A stretch of 64,000 bases of DNA from Frigoribacterium sp. ACAM 257 (GTDB lineage Bacteria; Actinomycetota; Actinomycetes; Actinomycetales; Microbacteriaceae). The translations under genes were made by a program, and so were the position numbers. Under the pieces are notes generated by a model that was given only the letters and a program-made list of their open reading frames with translations, searched no databases and was not told the origin of the DNA. Positions within the stretch are counted from its first letter, which is position 1, and every line of letters starts with the position of its first letter. Location: NCBI RefSeq assembly GCF_007954365.1, contig NZ_VOLO01000001.1, forward strand, positions 558,001 through 622,000, in the 5' to 3' direction. Positions 18,323 through 28,428 of this stretch are shown here, piece after piece.

Positions 18323-20044
18323 ATGAGCCACGCCGACGACTCGACCCAGGTCGAGCCTGCCGACGGACCCTCGACGGAGGGCGCGACCGCCGTCGCCTCC
18401 CGGGACGAGGAGGCGCCCTCCGGCGCCTCGAGGACGCGAGCGTTCGCCCCCTGGGTCTTCTGGCCCGCGGCCGCGATCATCCTCGCGTTCGTGGTGTTCG
18501 CCATGCTGTTCCCCCAAATCGCCGAGGGGCTCTTCGGCGCCGTCCAGACCGGCATCGTCGGCGCCTTCGGCTGGTACTACGTGCTCTTGGCCGCCGTCTT
18601 CGTCGTCTTCGCCCTCTGGATGGGCCTCAGCCGCTACGGCGACATCAAGCTCGGCAAGGACGACGACGAGCCCGAGTTCTCGCGCGGCTCCTGGCTGTCG
18701 ATGCTCTTCGCCGCAGGCATGGGCATCGGCCTCGTCTTCTACGGCGTCGCCGAGCCGCTCAGCCACTACGCGAGCCCCCGGCCGGGCGTCACCGGCACCG
18801 ACAACGAGCTCGCGGGCCAGGCGCTGAGCCAGACCTACCTCCACTGGGGCGTGCACGCCTGGTCCATCTACATCGTCGTGGGCCTCGGCATGGCCTACGC
18901 GATCCACCGGCGTGGTCGACCGGTGTCGATCCGCTGGGCCCTCGAGCCCCTCCTCGGCGACCGGGTCAAGGGCGGCTGGGGCAACCTGATCGACGTGGTC
19001 TCCGTCGTCGGGACCCTCTTCGGCGTCGCCACGTCGCTCGGCCTCGGCGTGCTGCAGATCTCGGCCGGCCTCGCCGCCGCCGGCATCGCCGAGCCGACCA
19101 TCGTCGTCCAGGTGATCCTCATCGCCGCCATCACGTGCGTCACGATCTTCTCGCTCGTCAGCGGGGTCACCAAGGGCATGAAGTGGCTCTCGAACATCAA
19201 CATCGTCCTCGCCGCGCTCCTGCTCGTCTTCGTGCTCGTCAGCGGGCCGACCCTCTTCCTCCTCCGCGACTTCGTGCAGTCGCTCGGCGCCTACCTCCAG
19301 AACGTCGTCGGGCTGACCTTCACCGTCAGCGCCTTCTCCGGCGCCGAGGGCGAGGCCTGGCAGGGCAGCTGGACCACCTTCTACTGGGGCTGGTGGATGT
19401 CCTGGGCGCCGTTCGTCGGCATCTTCATCGCCCGCATCTCCAAGGGCCGGACCGTCCGTGAGTTCGTCACCGGCGTGCTCGTCGTCCCGACGATCCTCAC
19501 GTTCCTCTGGTTCAGCGTCATGGGCGGCGCGGCCCTGTACCGCGAGGTGTTCGGCGGCGGAGGCCTGGTCTCGGCCGACGGCTCGGTCGACACCGAGGGC
19601 GCCCTGTTCGAGATGCTCCAGGGTCTGCCGGGCGGGTCGATCGCCGTGTTCGGCGCCATCCTGCTGATCGGCCTCTTCTTCATCACGTCGTCCGACTCGG
19701 GCTCGCTCGTGCTCGGGATGATCTCGACCGGCGGCGACACCGAGCCGAAGACCTGGGTCCGGATCTTCTGGGCCGTCGTCACCGCGCTCGTCGCGATCGC
19801 CCTGCTGCTCACCGGCGGCCTGGACGCCCTCAAGACCGCGGCCATCATCACGGCGCTCCCCTTCAGCGTCGTCATGATCGGCATCTGCATGGCGACCTTC
19901 CGGGCCTTCGACGACGAGCACCGCAAGTTCCTCAGGGCGCAGCGTCGGCAGTTCCGCGACAGCATCGGCGACCACTTCGGACTCGAGGAGGCGGCGCACC
20001 CGCGCCGTCGACCGCTCGGCTTCCTGACGCGCCGCCCGCGCTGA
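18323..20044 (+). CDS. BCCT family transporter (betaine/choline/carnitine type)
   Basis: 573 residues. Acidic/serine-rich N-terminal tail (1-42), then 12 predicted membrane helices. Family motifs: [62 protein letters not shown] (the tryptophan box that holds trimethylammonium substrates) and [14 protein letters not shown]. Na+- or H+-coupled uptake of compatible solutes. The glycine-rich segment GMGIGL is of the type linked to Na+-coupled betaine carriers such as BetP; this is inference. The C-terminal tail is arginine/histidine-rich, as in osmosensing members. ATG 18323 with AAGGACG upstream. Confidence 0.93.
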   Translation: MSHADDSTQVEPADGPSTEGATAVASRDEEAPSGASRTRAFAPWVFWPAAAIILAFVVFAMLFPQIAEGLFGAVQTGIVGAFGWYYVLLAAVFVVFALWMGLSRYGDIKLGKDDDEPEFSRGSWLSMLFAAGMGIGLVFYGVAEPLSHYASPRPGVTGTDNELAGQALSQTYLHWGVHAWSIYIVVGLGMAYAIHRRGRPVSIRWALEPLLGDRVKGGWGNLIDVVSVVGTLFGVATSLGLGVLQISAGLAAAGIAEPTIVVQVILIAAITCVTIFSLVSGVTKGMKWLSNINIVLAALLLVFVLVSGPTLFLLRDFVQSLGAYLQNVVGLTFTVSAFSGAEGEAWQGSWTTFYWGWWMSWAPFVGIFIARISKGRTVREFVTGVLVVPTILTFLWFSVMGGAALYREVFGGGGLVSADGSVDTEGALFEMLQGLPGGSIAVFGAILLIGLFFITSSDSGSLVLGMISTGGDTEPKTWVRIFWAVVTALVAIALLLTGGLDALKTAAIITALPFSVVMIGICMATFRAFDDEHRKFLRAQRRQFRDSIGDHFGLEEAAHPRRRPLGFLTRRPR

Positions 20045-20083
20045 GCTGCGGGGGCCTCGCCCCCTCTCAGGAACACGACCCGC

Positions 20084-20113
20084 AGGGGCGTCCCGGATCG
20101 TCTGGGCGCCCCT
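20084..20113 (+). terminator. Hairpin terminator after the BCCT gene
   Basis: Arms 20084-20093 and 20104-20113 pair over 10 bp with one G-U pair. A smaller G5/C5 hairpin precedes it (around 20050-20064). It ends 10 nt before the rpsB -10. Confidence 0.6.
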
Positions 20114-20122
20114 CGTCGGTGC

Positions 20123-20381
20123 TACCATGAGCGTGCAGCCTGCCCAGCAGGCTGACTTCGCGTGCCCGTGCGTCTCGACGCACCTCGCCCTCGCAGCTCA
20201 GTTGCCCCGCAGCTCAGGTGCCCGCGGCGTGACACCGGCCTCCGCATCCACTCGGTCCGACCGTGCTCCGGCACGGGCGGCGGATGCGTGCCCGGGCACC
20301 AGGCAGCGGCGGCCGTCCGGCCGTCCAGACAACCGACAACAGGCTCGCGTCCGCGCGGGCCGCAGAACTAGGAGAACGACC
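20123..20381 (+). promoter_or_regulatory. Promoter and ~245-nt leader of rpsB-tsf
   Basis: TACCAT (20123-20128) is a good -10, so transcription should begin near 20135. The first transcribed bases form a hairpin (20137-20153, 7 bp, 3-nt loop). The following ~230 nt hold no recognisable gene before the rpsB ribosome-binding site AGGAGA. A leader of this length before S2 suggests autoregulation by S2, which is known for E. coli rpsB; the structural match to that element was not checked. Confidence 0.5.
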
Positions 20382-21353
20382 ATGGCCGTCGTCACCATCC
20401 GCCAGCTGCTCGACAGCGGCGTCCACTTCGGACACCAGACCCGCCGCTGGAACCCGAAGGTGAAGCGATTCATCCTCGCCGAGCGCTCCGGCATCCACAT
20501 CATCGACCTCCAGCAGTCGCTCGGCTACATCGACTCCGCCTACGACTTCGTCAAGGAGACCGTCGCCCACGGCGGCACCGTCCTCTTCGTCGGCACCAAG
20601 AAGCAGGCGCAGGGCTCCATCGCCGAGCAGGCGAACCGCGTCGGCCAGCCCTTCGTGAACCAGCGCTGGCTCGGTGGCCTCCTGACCAACTTCCAGACGG
20701 TCTCGAAGCGCCTCGCCCGCATGAAGGAGCTCGAGGACATCGACTTCGACGACACGACGCAGGGCTTCACCAAGAAAGAGCTCCTGATCAAGAAGCGCGA
20801 GCTCGACAAGCTGCACAAGACACTCGGCGGGATCCGCAACCTCACGAAGACGCCGTCGGCCCTCTGGGTCGTCGACACCAAGAAGGAGCACCTCGCGATC
20901 GACGAGGCCAAGAAGCTGGGCATCCCGGTCATCGGCATCCTCGACACGAACTGCGACCCCGACGAGATCACCTTCCCGATCCCCGGCAACGACGACGCCA
21001 TCCGTTCCGTCGGCCTGCTGACCCGCATCGTCGCCGACGCCGCCGCCGAGGGCCTGGTGCAGCGTCACCAGAAGCCGGAAGACGCCGACGCCCCCGTCGA
21101 GCCCCTCGCCGAGTGGGAGGCCGAGCTGCTCGCCCAGGGCGAGGCCAAGGCCGCCGAGTCGGCTCCCGCCGCTGAGGCTGCTCCCGCCGCCGAGGCCGTT
21201 CCCGTCGAGGTTGTGCCTGTCGAGGAGAATGACGCCGACGCTCAGGTCGCCGAGAAGCCCCTGGGCGAGCCGGTCGTCGAGCCCGTCGCCGAGCCCCGCG
21301 ACGAGACCGCTGCGGAGCCGGCCGACGCCGACGCCGCCGCGGACGCCAAGTAG
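20382..21353 (+). CDS. rpsB: 30S ribosomal protein S2
   Basis: 323 residues. Residues 1-250 are canonical S2 ([76 protein letters not shown]). The last ~70 residues are an acidic Ala/Glu/Pro/Val repeat tail, probably disordered and typical of high-GC actinobacteria. ATG 20382 with AGGAGA 6 nt upstream. Followed 45 nt later by tsf, as in nearly all bacteria. Confidence 0.97.
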   Translation: MAVVTIRQLLDSGVHFGHQTRRWNPKVKRFILAERSGIHIIDLQQSLGYIDSAYDFVKETVAHGGTVLFVGTKKQAQGSIAEQANRVGQPFVNQRWLGGLLTNFQTVSKRLARMKELEDIDFDDTTQGFTKKELLIKKRELDKLHKTLGGIRNLTKTPSALWVVDTKKEHLAIDEAKKLGIPVIGILDTNCDPDEITFPIPGNDDAIRSVGLLTRIVADAAAEGLVQRHQKPEDADAPVEPLAEWEAELLAQGEAKAAESAPAAEAAPAAEAVPVEVVPVEENDADAQVAEKPLGEPVVEPVAEPRDETAAEPADADAAADAK

Positions 21354-21398
21354 AACCCCCCACCTCCCCCTTCCGACTCCACGAAAGGAAGTCAGACC

Positions 21399-22226
21399 AT
21401 GGCGAATTTCTCCGCCGCTGACGTGAAGACCCTCCGTGACCGCCTCGGCGCGGGCATGATGGACAGCAAGAACGCGCTGGTCGAGGCCGATGGCGACATC
21501 GAGAAGGCCGTCGAGATCCTGCGCGTCAAGGGACTGAAGGGCGTCGCCAAGCGCGAGGGCCGTCAGACGACCGCGGGCCTCGTCGCCGCCAAGGCGTCGG
21601 GCGGCTACGCCACCCTGATCGAGCTCGCCAGCGAGACCGACTTCGTCGCGAAGAACGAGAAGTTCATCGCGCTGGCCGACTCCGTGCTCGAGGCCGTCGC
21701 GGCCTCCGGCGCGAAGGACGCCGCCGAGGGCAACGCCGCCGCCATCGGCGGCCAGACCGTCGAGGCCTTCGTCAACGACGAGGCCGCGCTCATGGGCGAG
21801 AAGGTCGAGCTCCGCACGGTCGCCCGTGTCGAGGGCACCGAGTTCGCGATCTACCTGCACAAGACCTCGAAGGACCTGCCCCCGCAGGTCGGCGTGGTCG
21901 TGGGCTACACCGGCTCCGACGCCGAGACCGCTCGCTCGATCGCCCAGCACGTGGCCTTCGCCGCGCCGACGTACCTGTCGCGCGACGAGGTCCCCGCCGA
22001 GGACGTCGCCAAGGAGCGCGCCATCGTCGAGGAGACCGCGAAGAACGAGGGCAAGCCCGAGGCCGCCCTGCCGAAGATCATCGAGGGTCGCCTCACCGGC
22101 TTCTTCAAGGAGATCGCCCTGCTCGACCAGGCCTACGCGAAGGACAGCAAGCTGTCGGTCGCCAAGGTCGTCGAGCAGGCCGGCATCGAGATCCAGGGCT
22201 TCGCCCGGATCAAGGTCGGCGCCTAG
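21399..22226 (+). CDS. tsf: Elongation factor Ts
   Basis: 275 residues, usual length. Guanine nucleotide exchange factor for EF-Tu. Motifs: [33 protein letters not shown] (UBA-like N-terminal domain), [24 protein letters not shown] (the EF-Tu-contact TDFV motif at about 76-82), and [18 protein letters not shown] with GAAAGGAAG 8 nt upstream. A strong terminator hairpin follows the stop. Confidence 0.97.
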   Translation: MANFSAADVKTLRDRLGAGMMDSKNALVEADGDIEKAVEILRVKGLKGVAKREGRQTTAGLVAAKASGGYATLIELASETDFVAKNEKFIALADSVLEAVAASGAKDAAEGNAAAIGGQTVEAFVNDEAALMGEKVELRTVARVEGTEFAIYLHKTSKDLPPQVGVVVGYTGSDAETARSIAQHVAFAAPTYLSRDEVPAEDVAKERAIVEETAKNEGKPEAALPKIIEGRLTGFFKEIALLDQAYAKDSKLSVAKVVEQAGIEIQGFARIKVGA

Positions 22227-22237
22227 CCAGCCACGGG

Positions 22238-22271
22238 ACGGGGTCCGGGACGCACGCGTCCCGGACCCCGT
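22238..22271 (+). terminator. Perfect 15-bp hairpin terminator after tsf
   Basis: Arms 22238-22252 and 22257-22271, 4-nt loop CACG. Separates rpsB-tsf from pyrH. Confidence 0.8.
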
Positions 22272-22395
22272 TCGTGTGCCCGCCGCCGTCCCGGCCCCAC
22301 GAGGCCGAGGAGGCGCGGGTCGCGCACCAGAGGACCGGGCACCTGCGCCGCGACTCGCTACCCTGGCTACGGCCACGACACGAGGGAGACCCCAC

Positions 22396-23115
22396 ATGAC
22401 GACAGAGACCACCACACGACGACGCGTCCTCCTCAAGCTCTCGGGCGAGGCGTTCGGGGGAGGGCAGCTCGGCGTGAACCCCGACGTCGTCGGGGCGATC
22501 GCCCGCGAGATAGCCGAGGCCGCCAAGGAGGTCGAGGTCGCCATCGTCGTCGGCGGCGGCAACTTCTTCCGTGGCGCCGAGCTGAGCCAGCGCGGCATGG
22601 ACCGGGCGCGGGCCGACTACATGGGCATGCTGGGCACCGTCATGAACGCCCTCGCCCTGCAGGACTTCCTCGAGCAGGCCGGCGCCGCCACGCGCGTGCA
22701 GAGCGCCATCGAGATGACCCAGGTCGCCGAGCCGTACATCCCGCGCCGCGCGGAGCGCCACCTCGAGAAGGGCCGCGTCGTCATCTTCGGCGCGGGTGCG
22801 GGGCTGCCCTACTTCTCGACCGACACCGTCTCGGCGCAGCGCGCGCTCGAGATCGGGGCCGCCGAGGTGCTGGTCGCGAAGAACGGCGTCGACGGCGTCT
22901 ACTCGGCGGACCCCCGCCACGACCCGTCGGCCGTCAAGCTCGACCGCCTCACCTACCAGGAGGCGCTGGTCCAGGGCCTCAAGGTGGTCGACTCGACCGC
23001 GTTCAGCCTCTGCATGGACAACGGCATGCCGATGCACGTCTTCGGCATGGAGGGTGACGGCAACATCGCCAGGGCCATCCGGGGCGAGCGCATCGGGACC
23101 CTCGTCAGCAACTGA
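22396..23115 (+). CDS. pyrH: Uridylate kinase (UMP kinase)
   Basis: 239 residues. Amino-acid-kinase fold: [15 protein letters not shown] (K-L-S-G-E at 13-17), [82 protein letters not shown]. Phosphorylates UMP in pyrimidine synthesis. The frame is open upstream, but ATG 22396 has GGGAG 7 nt before it and is at the conserved N-terminus. TACCCT (22360-22365) is the likely -10. pyrH-frr-cdsA follows the usual bacterial order. Confidence 0.96.
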   Translation: MTTETTTRRRVLLKLSGEAFGGGQLGVNPDVVGAIAREIAEAAKEVEVAIVVGGGNFFRGAELSQRGMDRARADYMGMLGTVMNALALQDFLEQAGAATRVQSAIEMTQVAEPYIPRRAERHLEKGRVVIFGAGAGLPYFSTDTVSAQRALEIGAAEVLVAKNGVDGVYSADPRHDPSAVKLDRLTYQEALVQGLKVVDSTAFSLCMDNGMPMHVFGMEGDGNIARAIRGERIGTLVSN

Positions 23116-23148
23116 CGACTAAGCTCGACGACGAACCAAGGGAGCATC

Positions 23149-23706
23149 GTGACGATCACTGACGTACTGACCGAGACACGCGAGAAGATGGACCGAGCGC
23201 TCGACTCGGCCAAGACGGATTTCGGGCAGGTGCGGACCGGGCGGATCAACCCCGGGCTGTTCCAGAAGATCCCGGTGGACTACTACGGGACCCCGACGCC
23301 GCTCGCGCAGCTGGCCTCGCTGCAGGTCCCCGAGGCGCGCACCATGATCGTGACGCCCTACGACAAGTCCGCCCTGAAAGAGATCGAGAGGGCCATCGCG
23401 ACCTTCCCGAACCTCGGCGCCAGCCCGACCAACGACGGGACGATCGTCCGCGTCACCATCCCCGAGCTGACGCAGGACCGCCGCAAGGAGTTCGTCAAGA
23501 TCGTCCGCGGCAAGGGCGAGGACGCCAAGGTCCAGATCCGCAACATCCGTCGCAAGTCGAAGGAGTCCCTCGACGGGCTCAAGACCGAGGTCGGCGACGA
23601 CGAGGTGGCACGGGGCGAGAAGGAGCTCGAGGCGGTCACGAAGGGATACATCGACCAGATCGACGACGCCCTGAAGAAGAAGGAAGCCGAGCTGCTCGAG
23701 GTCTAG
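23149..23706 (+). CDS. frr: Ribosome recycling factor
   Basis: 185 residues, the normal length. Three-helix bundle plus beta domain: [72 protein letters not shown]. Splits post-termination ribosomes with EF-G. GTG 23149 with AAGGGAG 5 nt upstream. TAAGCT (23119-23124) in the pyrH-frr gap is a possible extra promoter. The stop codon directly abuts the cdsA ATG. Confidence 0.96.
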   Translation: MTITDVLTETREKMDRALDSAKTDFGQVRTGRINPGLFQKIPVDYYGTPTPLAQLASLQVPEARTMIVTPYDKSALKEIERAIATFPNLGASPTNDGTIVRVTIPELTQDRRKEFVKIVRGKGEDAKVQIRNIRRKSKESLDGLKTEVGDDEVARGEKELEAVTKGYIDQIDDALKKKEAELLEV

Positions 23707-24705
23707 ATGAGCGACGCTCCCGACGGCGCACGTCCCGACGAGTCGGTGCCGACACCCAAGACCACCCTCGGCAGCCGTCGCGCCGACTTCGACGCCAGGG
23801 CCCAGGCTGCGCGGCACGACCTGGAGAACCAGATCCGCAACCGCCGGGCCCAGCTCGGCGCCCGCAACGTCGAGCTAACAGCTCGTACGGGGCGCAACCT
23901 CCCGGCCGCGATCGCGGTCGGCGTCGGGCTCGGCGCGGCCGTCCTGCTGAGCCTCGTCTTCGAGCCGGCGTTCTTCATGATCGTCGCCGGGGCCCTCATC
24001 GGGTCGCTCTGCTTCGAGCTGACGAGCGCGCTCCGCTTCGCGGGCCGAGACGTGCCTCGGCTCCCCAGCGTGCTCGTGGGCCTGGCGATGGTGCCCCTCT
24101 CCTTCGTCTACGGCGCGCAGGGCCAGTGGCTCGGGCTCGTCGGGGGCGTGCTCCTGGTGTCGCTCTGGCGCGTGGCAGAGCTGGCGCGCCCCTCGCACCG
24201 CAAGCCCGCCTCCGTCGTCTGGCGCGACATCGGTGCCGGCGCGTTCGTGCAGATCTACTGCTCGTTCCTCGGCAGCTTCATGCTCGTCCTCGCGGCAGAG
24301 CCCAACGGCGCGAACTGGACGCTCGCGACGCTCATCATCGTCATCGCCGTCGACACGGGCGCGTACGCGACCGGGCTCAACTTCGGCAAGCACCCGATGG
24401 CGCCGCGCATCAGCCCCAAGAAGACCTGGGAGGGCTTCGCCGGGTCGGTCGCCGCGAGCCTGATCGCGGCCGTGCTCACCTCGTGGCTGATGCTGGACGA
24501 GCCCTGGTGGTTCGGCTTCGTGCTCGGCGGGGTCATCATCCTCACGGCGACGATCGGCGACCTGTCGGAGTCGCTGATCAAGCGCGACCTCGGCATCAAG
24601 GACATCAGCACCTGGCTGCCCGGCCACGGAGGGTTCCTCGACCGCCTCGACAGCACGTTGCCGTCGGCCGCCGCGGCGTACGCGCTCTACCTGCTGGTCA
24701 CTTGA
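23707..24705 (+). CDS. cdsA: Phosphatidate cytidylyltransferase (CDP-diglyceride synthase)
   Basis: 332 residues. A hydrophilic N-terminal ~55 residues (charged, coiled-coil-like) is followed by about 8 membrane helices. The family signature lies at the C-terminus: SLIKRDLGIKDIS, then LPGHGGFLDRLDS (about 306-318). Earlier APRISPKKTWEGF is also diagnostic. Makes CDP-diacylglycerol for phospholipid synthesis. ATG immediately follows the frr TAG, so it is co-transcribed and probably coupled. Confidence 0.94.
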   Translation: MSDAPDGARPDESVPTPKTTLGSRRADFDARAQAARHDLENQIRNRRAQLGARNVELTARTGRNLPAAIAVGVGLGAAVLLSLVFEPAFFMIVAGALIGSLCFELTSALRFAGRDVPRLPSVLVGLAMVPLSFVYGAQGQWLGLVGGVLLVSLWRVAELARPSHRKPASVVWRDIGAGAFVQIYCSFLGSFMLVLAAEPNGANWTLATLIIVIAVDTGAYATGLNFGKHPMAPRISPKKTWEGFAGSVAASLIAAVLTSWLMLDEPWWFGFVLGGVIILTATIGDLSESLIKRDLGIKDISTWLPGHGGFLDRLDSTLPSAAAAYALYLLVT

Positions 24706-24760
24706 CCCGGCCAGGGGCCCTGCTGCGGGCCTCCGGGGCCGATGCGGCATGATGGACGGC

Positions 24761-25312
24761 GTGAGCTCAACTTTCCCCACGGTGCCCAAGGGCCAGCGCG
24801 GCTACGACGTGTCCGAGGTCGAAGCGTTCCTCGCCGAGGCGCGCGCCGCCTACACCGGTGGTGCCGAGACGCCGTCGCCGGTCGACTCGGCCCGCATCCG
24901 CCGTGCCGCGTTCGCGATGCGCAAGGGCGGCTACTCGCCGGCGCACGTCGACCAGGCGCTCGAGCGCCTGGAGGACGCGTTCGCGAGTCGTGAGCGCGAC
25001 CGGGCCGTGACGGCCGCCGGCGACGAGGGCTGGTACGGCGAGGCGCGCAGCGCGGCCGAGGAGATCGTGGCCAGGCTCGACCGTCCGGTGGGCCATCGGT
25101 TCGACCGTGTCAGCGTGCTGACCGTCGGCTACCACCCCAAGGACGTCGATCGCCTGGCCCGGCGCCTGCAGGGCTACTTCACCGACGGCAAGGCCCTCAG
25201 CATCGACGACGTGCGGGCATCCGTCTTCAGGGCTCGACGCGGGGGATACCGCGAGGCCCAGGTCGACGTGCTCCTCGACGCCGTGGTCGACGTCATGCTC
25301 GCTGTGCGCTGA
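24761..25312 (+). CDS. DivIVA-domain repeat protein
   Basis: 183 residues from GTG 24761. Three short DivIVA-type helical motifs are visible: TVPKGQRGYDVSEVEAFLAEA (near residue 6), RAAFAMRKGGYSPAHVDQALERLE (about 45-68) and RASVFRARRGGYREAQVDVLLDAV (about 152-175), with GYHPKDVDRLARRLQGYF between. This belongs to the actinobacterial DivIVA-repeat family, presumed membrane-curvature or cell-pole associated; function unknown. An ATG at 24749 would add 4 residues. GTG is preferred because CATGAT lies 7 nt before it, the leaderless pattern seen elsewhere here. Confidence 0.82.
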   Translation: MSSTFPTVPKGQRGYDVSEVEAFLAEARAAYTGGAETPSPVDSARIRRAAFAMRKGGYSPAHVDQALERLEDAFASRERDRAVTAAGDEGWYGEARSAAEEIVARLDRPVGHRFDRVSVLTVGYHPKDVDRLARRLQGYFTDGKALSIDDVRASVFRARRGGYREAQVDVLLDAVVDVMLAVR

Positions 25313-25426
25313 CCCGAGCGGCGGGGCGGTCCCCGACACGAGCCGCCGCGCGAGTCAGGGGGACGTGCCGACGCGCCCCGGGGGCCCTGGCCGAACCGGG
25401 ACGGATCCGTTACCCTGGACGAACTC

Positions 25427-26209
25427 ATGGGCAGGCACTCAGCGAACGCGACCACGGGCCACACTCTCTCCGAGCAGCGGCTGGTCGTCAGTCGACCTCG
25501 GGCCATCGAGAAGCGACGCGTCCCCGCCTCCCTGCTGACGCCTCCTCCGGTCCGATCGGCACCTCAGCCTCGCCCCTCGGCAGGGCGACGGTACGTCCTG
25601 CCGCTCATGGGCTTCGCCGCCACCTTCGCGTTCCTCTCGGCCTCCCTCGTCAACCCGCTCTCGGGTGCCGAGGCCGCCACCACGAGCGTGGGCGGCGCGG
25701 CAGCGCTCGTCGCGCCGGGCCAGTCGTTCGTGGTGGGCGCCGGCGTCGTCCTCGCCGCCGACCGCGACCAGTACGGAGTGACGCTGCCGCCGCCTCCTCC
25801 GCCGCCCGCGCCCGTCGTCGAGGAGACCCCGGTCGACGAGGCGCCTGCCGGCAGCGCCAAGAAGTCGTCCTCGGGCGGCGCCGCTCCCGTCGCGGGCGTC
25901 CCCGACCCCGGCACGGCCAAGGCCATCGCCGCCGAGATGGTCGCCGCCCGTGGCTGGGGCACCGGCGAGTACGACTGCCTCGTCTCGCTGTGGAACAGGG
26001 AGTCGGGCTGGAACATCAACGCGCACAACGCGTCCAGCGGCGCGCACGGCATCCCTCAGGCCCTGCCCGGCAGCAAGATGGCGTCGGCCGGTGCCGACTG
26101 GCAGACCAACCCCGCCACCCAGATCACGTGGGGGCTCGGCTACATCCAGGGTCGCTACTCGACCCCCTGCGGCGCATGGGGCCACTCGCAGTCCGTCGGC
26201 TGGTACTGA
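25427..26209 (+). CDS. Secreted lytic-transglycosylase-like protein
   Basis: 260 residues. Basic N-terminus, then a membrane-spanning or signal segment (about 60-77, YVLPLMGFAATFAFLSASL), a proline run (about 121-130) and a C-terminal domain (about 165-260). That domain contains CLVSLWNRESGWNINAHN, where E is the expected catalytic glutamate, and SSGAHGIPQALPGSKM, similar to the SLT/aggregation-promoting-factor domain of actinobacterial wall enzymes. Two cysteines (CLVSL and STPCGAWG) could bridge. Probably cuts or binds peptidoglycan outside the cell. TACCCT (25411-25416) lies 10 nt before the ATG. Confidence 0.83.
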   Translation: MGRHSANATTGHTLSEQRLVVSRPRAIEKRRVPASLLTPPPVRSAPQPRPSAGRRYVLPLMGFAATFAFLSASLVNPLSGAEAATTSVGGAAALVAPGQSFVVGAGVVLAADRDQYGVTLPPPPPPPAPVVEETPVDEAPAGSAKKSSSGGAAPVAGVPDPGTAKAIAAEMVAARGWGTGEYDCLVSLWNRESGWNINAHNASSGAHGIPQALPGSKMASAGADWQTNPATQITWGLGYIQGRYSTPCGAWGHSQSVGWY

Positions 26210-26245
26210 CCCTCCACCCGTGAGGGTCCGGCTACGCTGGAGCGC

Positions 26246-26563
26246 ATGCCCCGCAGCAACCGCCCGCGTCGCCCGCGCGACCGTGCGGAGCAGAACCGCA
26301 CCGAAGACGCCCGTGACGAGCGCGACCTGGCTCGTTCCCTCTTCGGAGGCCCTCGGACGGAGACGCGGCGAGGGCGCGAGTTCGTCGTCCAGTCGGTGTC
26401 GGCGTCCTCGGCCGTCAAGCAGTACACCTGCCCCGGCTGTTCCCTGACCGTCTCGCCGGGTACGTCCCACCTCGTCGTCTGGCGGGCCGACGGGCTGTTC
26501 GGCGAGCAGGACGACCTCGCCTCGCGCCGTCACTGGCACACCCACTGCTGGAGGATCTCGTGA
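26246..26563 (+). CDS. Small zinc-ribbon-like conserved protein
   Basis: 105 residues. The first ~50 are strongly charged and probably disordered. The second half has CPGC (61-64) and HWHTHCWRI at the end, a Cys/His set consistent with one zinc site. Conserved actinobacterial proteins of this kind are often labelled ATP/GTP-binding, but no nucleotide motif is visible here. ATG start 7 nt after TACGCT (26233-26238), so probably leaderless. The stop overlaps the GTG of the hydrolase gene (GTGA), implying coupled expression. Confidence 0.72.
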   Translation: MPRSNRPRRPRDRAEQNRTEDARDERDLARSLFGGPRTETRRGREFVVQSVSASSAVKQYTCPGCSLTVSPGTSHLVVWRADGLFGEQDDLASRRHWHTHCWRIS

Positions 26564-27318
26564 CCCTGCCCCCCGCCGTTCCCGTCGACGTCCGCGGCGG
26601 CGTCGAGCTCCCCGGCCGCCGTTCCGCCGTCGAGCTCCGCACCGCGGACGGGCTCACCCTGGTGGGCGAGCTCGCCCTGCCGCTCGACCGGGACCCGGTC
26701 GCCACCCTGGTCACGCTGCACCCTCTGCCGACGGCCGGCGGGTTCATGGACTCGCACGTCATCCGGAAGGCGGCGGCCAGGTTGCCGGCCCTGGCCGACG
26801 TCGCCGTCCTGCGTTTCAACTTCCGCGGCGTCTCGTCCCCCCGGGGGCGCTCGGAGGGGACCTTCGGAGAGGGCGAGGCCGAGGCCGCCGACCTGCGGGC
26901 GGCCGTGTCGCTGGTGCAGGGAGCCGGGCTGCCCACGCCGTGGCTGCTCGGGTGGTCGTTCGGCACCGAGGTGGCGCTCAAGCACGGCCGCGGCGTCGAC
27001 GTCGCCGGCCTCCTCCTGCTCTCGCCGCCCCTCCACCGCACGACAGATGCCGAGCTCGCCGCCTGGAACGACTCCGACGTGCCGATCGTGGCCGTCGTGC
27101 CGGAGCACGACGACTACCTGCAGCCGGAGGAGGCGCGCACCCGGTTCGCCGCCGTGCCCCGCGCCGAGGTCGTCGCGGTCGAGGGCGGCAAGCACCTGTG
27201 GGTGGGCGAGAGGCAGACGGCGAGGGTGCTCGAGGAGATCGTGCGCCGGGTCGCACCCGCGGCGCTCCCGCTGCCGACCACGTGGCCTCCGACGGCGGCC
27301 CCGCCTGCCTCTTCCTAG
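26560..27318 (+). CDS. Alpha/beta hydrolase family protein
   Basis: 252 residues. Alpha/beta-hydrolase fold: HPLPTAGGFMDSHVIRKAA, RFNFRGVSSPRGRSEGTFGEGEAE, nucleophile elbow GWSFGTEVAL (about 128-137), acidic residue in VVPEHDDYLQPEEA, and the late catalytic histidine in GGKHLWVGER. It resembles the YfhR/dienelactone-like group of esterases; substrate unknown. GTG start overlaps the preceding stop. Convergent with the AI-2E family gene; their stop codons share CTAG. Confidence 0.82.
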   Translation: MTLPPAVPVDVRGGVELPGRRSAVELRTADGLTLVGELALPLDRDPVATLVTLHPLPTAGGFMDSHVIRKAAARLPALADVAVLRFNFRGVSSPRGRSEGTFGEGEAEAADLRAAVSLVQGAGLPTPWLLGWSFGTEVALKHGRGVDVAGLLLLSPPLHRTTDAELAAWNDSDVPIVAVVPEHDDYLQPEEARTRFAAVPRAEVVAVEGGKHLWVGERQTARVLEEIVRRVAPAALPLPTTWPPTAAPPASS

Positions 27319-28373
27319 CGCGCGTCCTGTCGGGGCACGACGACCTGGCGGATGATCAGGAGGATCGACGCGGCGACGGGGATGGCGATGAGGGCCCCGA
27401 GCACGCCGAGGAGCGTGCCCCCGGTGAGCGCGGCGATGACGACGACGACTCCCGGCACCTTGACCGCCCGGCGCATGATGCGGGGGCTGAGGACGTAGGC
27501 CTCGACCTGCATGTAGACGAGGTACCAGATCGCCGCTGTGACCCAGGTCGCGGGGGAGTCGGGCAGCAGCACGATCTGGGCGAGCACGATGATCGCCGAG
27601 CCGCTGATCGTGCCGACGAGCGGGATGATCGAGCCGAGGAACGCGATGAAGGCGAACACGGCCGGCTGCTGCGCGCCGATGGAGCTGAGGAACACGAAGC
27701 TGAGGACGCCGTTGATGGCGGCGAGCGTGAACTGGCCGATCACGTAGCGGCCGACCGACTGGCTGATCTGCTCGGCGATGTCGGCGAACCGCACGCGCTT
27801 GGAGGCAGGGACGAGCTGGTAGACGCCGGCCTTGAAGGTGTTGATCGACGATGTGAAGTAGAGCACGAGGATGACCACGACGACCGTGGCGAAGACGCCG
27901 TTGCCGATGGCCACGCCGACCGCGAGCACGCCGCCTCCGATGGTGACCACGTTGTCGGGGTTCGTGAGGAAGTCGAGGACCGAGTCCAGCGCCTGCTGCA
28001 CGTCGAAGAAGTTCTGCGGCACGAGGGCCTGGAGGTTGTCGACGAACTCCTGCGTGGTGACGCTCTGCAGGTAGGTGACGAGGTTCGTGATGAGGGCGGT
28101 GGCCTGGCTGACGATGACGGGCACGATCGCGAAGACCACGCCGACGAAGGCGCCGATCGCGACGGTGAAGACGATCACGATCGCGAGCCAGCGCGGCACC
28201 GAGCGGTTCTCGAGCCAGGACACGACGGGATCGAGGCCCAGGGCGATGAAGATCGCGGCCCCCACGTAGGTGAGGATCGTCGAGAGCTCGCTGAGGGCAC
28301 CTCCGATGACGAGGGCGGCGATCACGCCGAGGCCCGCCAGCAGCCCGAGGCGGAAGGGATCGTGGATCTTCAC
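27315..28373 (-). CDS. AI-2E family transporter (YdiK/PerM-like)
   Basis: 352 residues, about 8 membrane helices with the family's long extracytoplasmic loop (about 90-145) between helices 3 and 4. Typical segments: YVGAAIFIALGLDPVVSWLE, RWLAIVIVFTVAIGAFVG, SFVFLSSIGAQQPAVFAFIAFLGSIIPLVGTISG. The family includes autoinducer-2 exporters and Na+/H+ antiporters, so the name does not prove AI-2 transport. GTG start with AGGAG about 10 nt upstream. Confidence 0.88.
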   Translation of the reverse strand: MKIHDPFRLGLLAGLGVIAALVIGGALSELSTILTYVGAAIFIALGLDPVVSWLENRSVPRWLAIVIVFTVAIGAFVGVVFAIVPVIVSQATALITNLVTYLQSVTTQEFVDNLQALVPQNFFDVQQALDSVLDFLTNPDNVVTIGGGVLAVGVAIGNGVFATVVVVILVLYFTSSINTFKAGVYQLVPASKRVRFADIAEQISQSVGRYVIGQFTLAAINGVLSFVFLSSIGAQQPAVFAFIAFLGSIIPLVGTISGSAIIVLAQIVLLPDSPATWVTAAIWYLVYMQVEAYVLSPRIMRRAVKVPGVVVVIAALTGGTLLGVLGALIAIPVAASILLIIRQVVVPRQDAR

Positions 28374-28428
28374 GCGGACGGCTCCTGTCGACGACCGGTG
28401 CGCCGTTCAGCTCGACGCCACCGACTGC

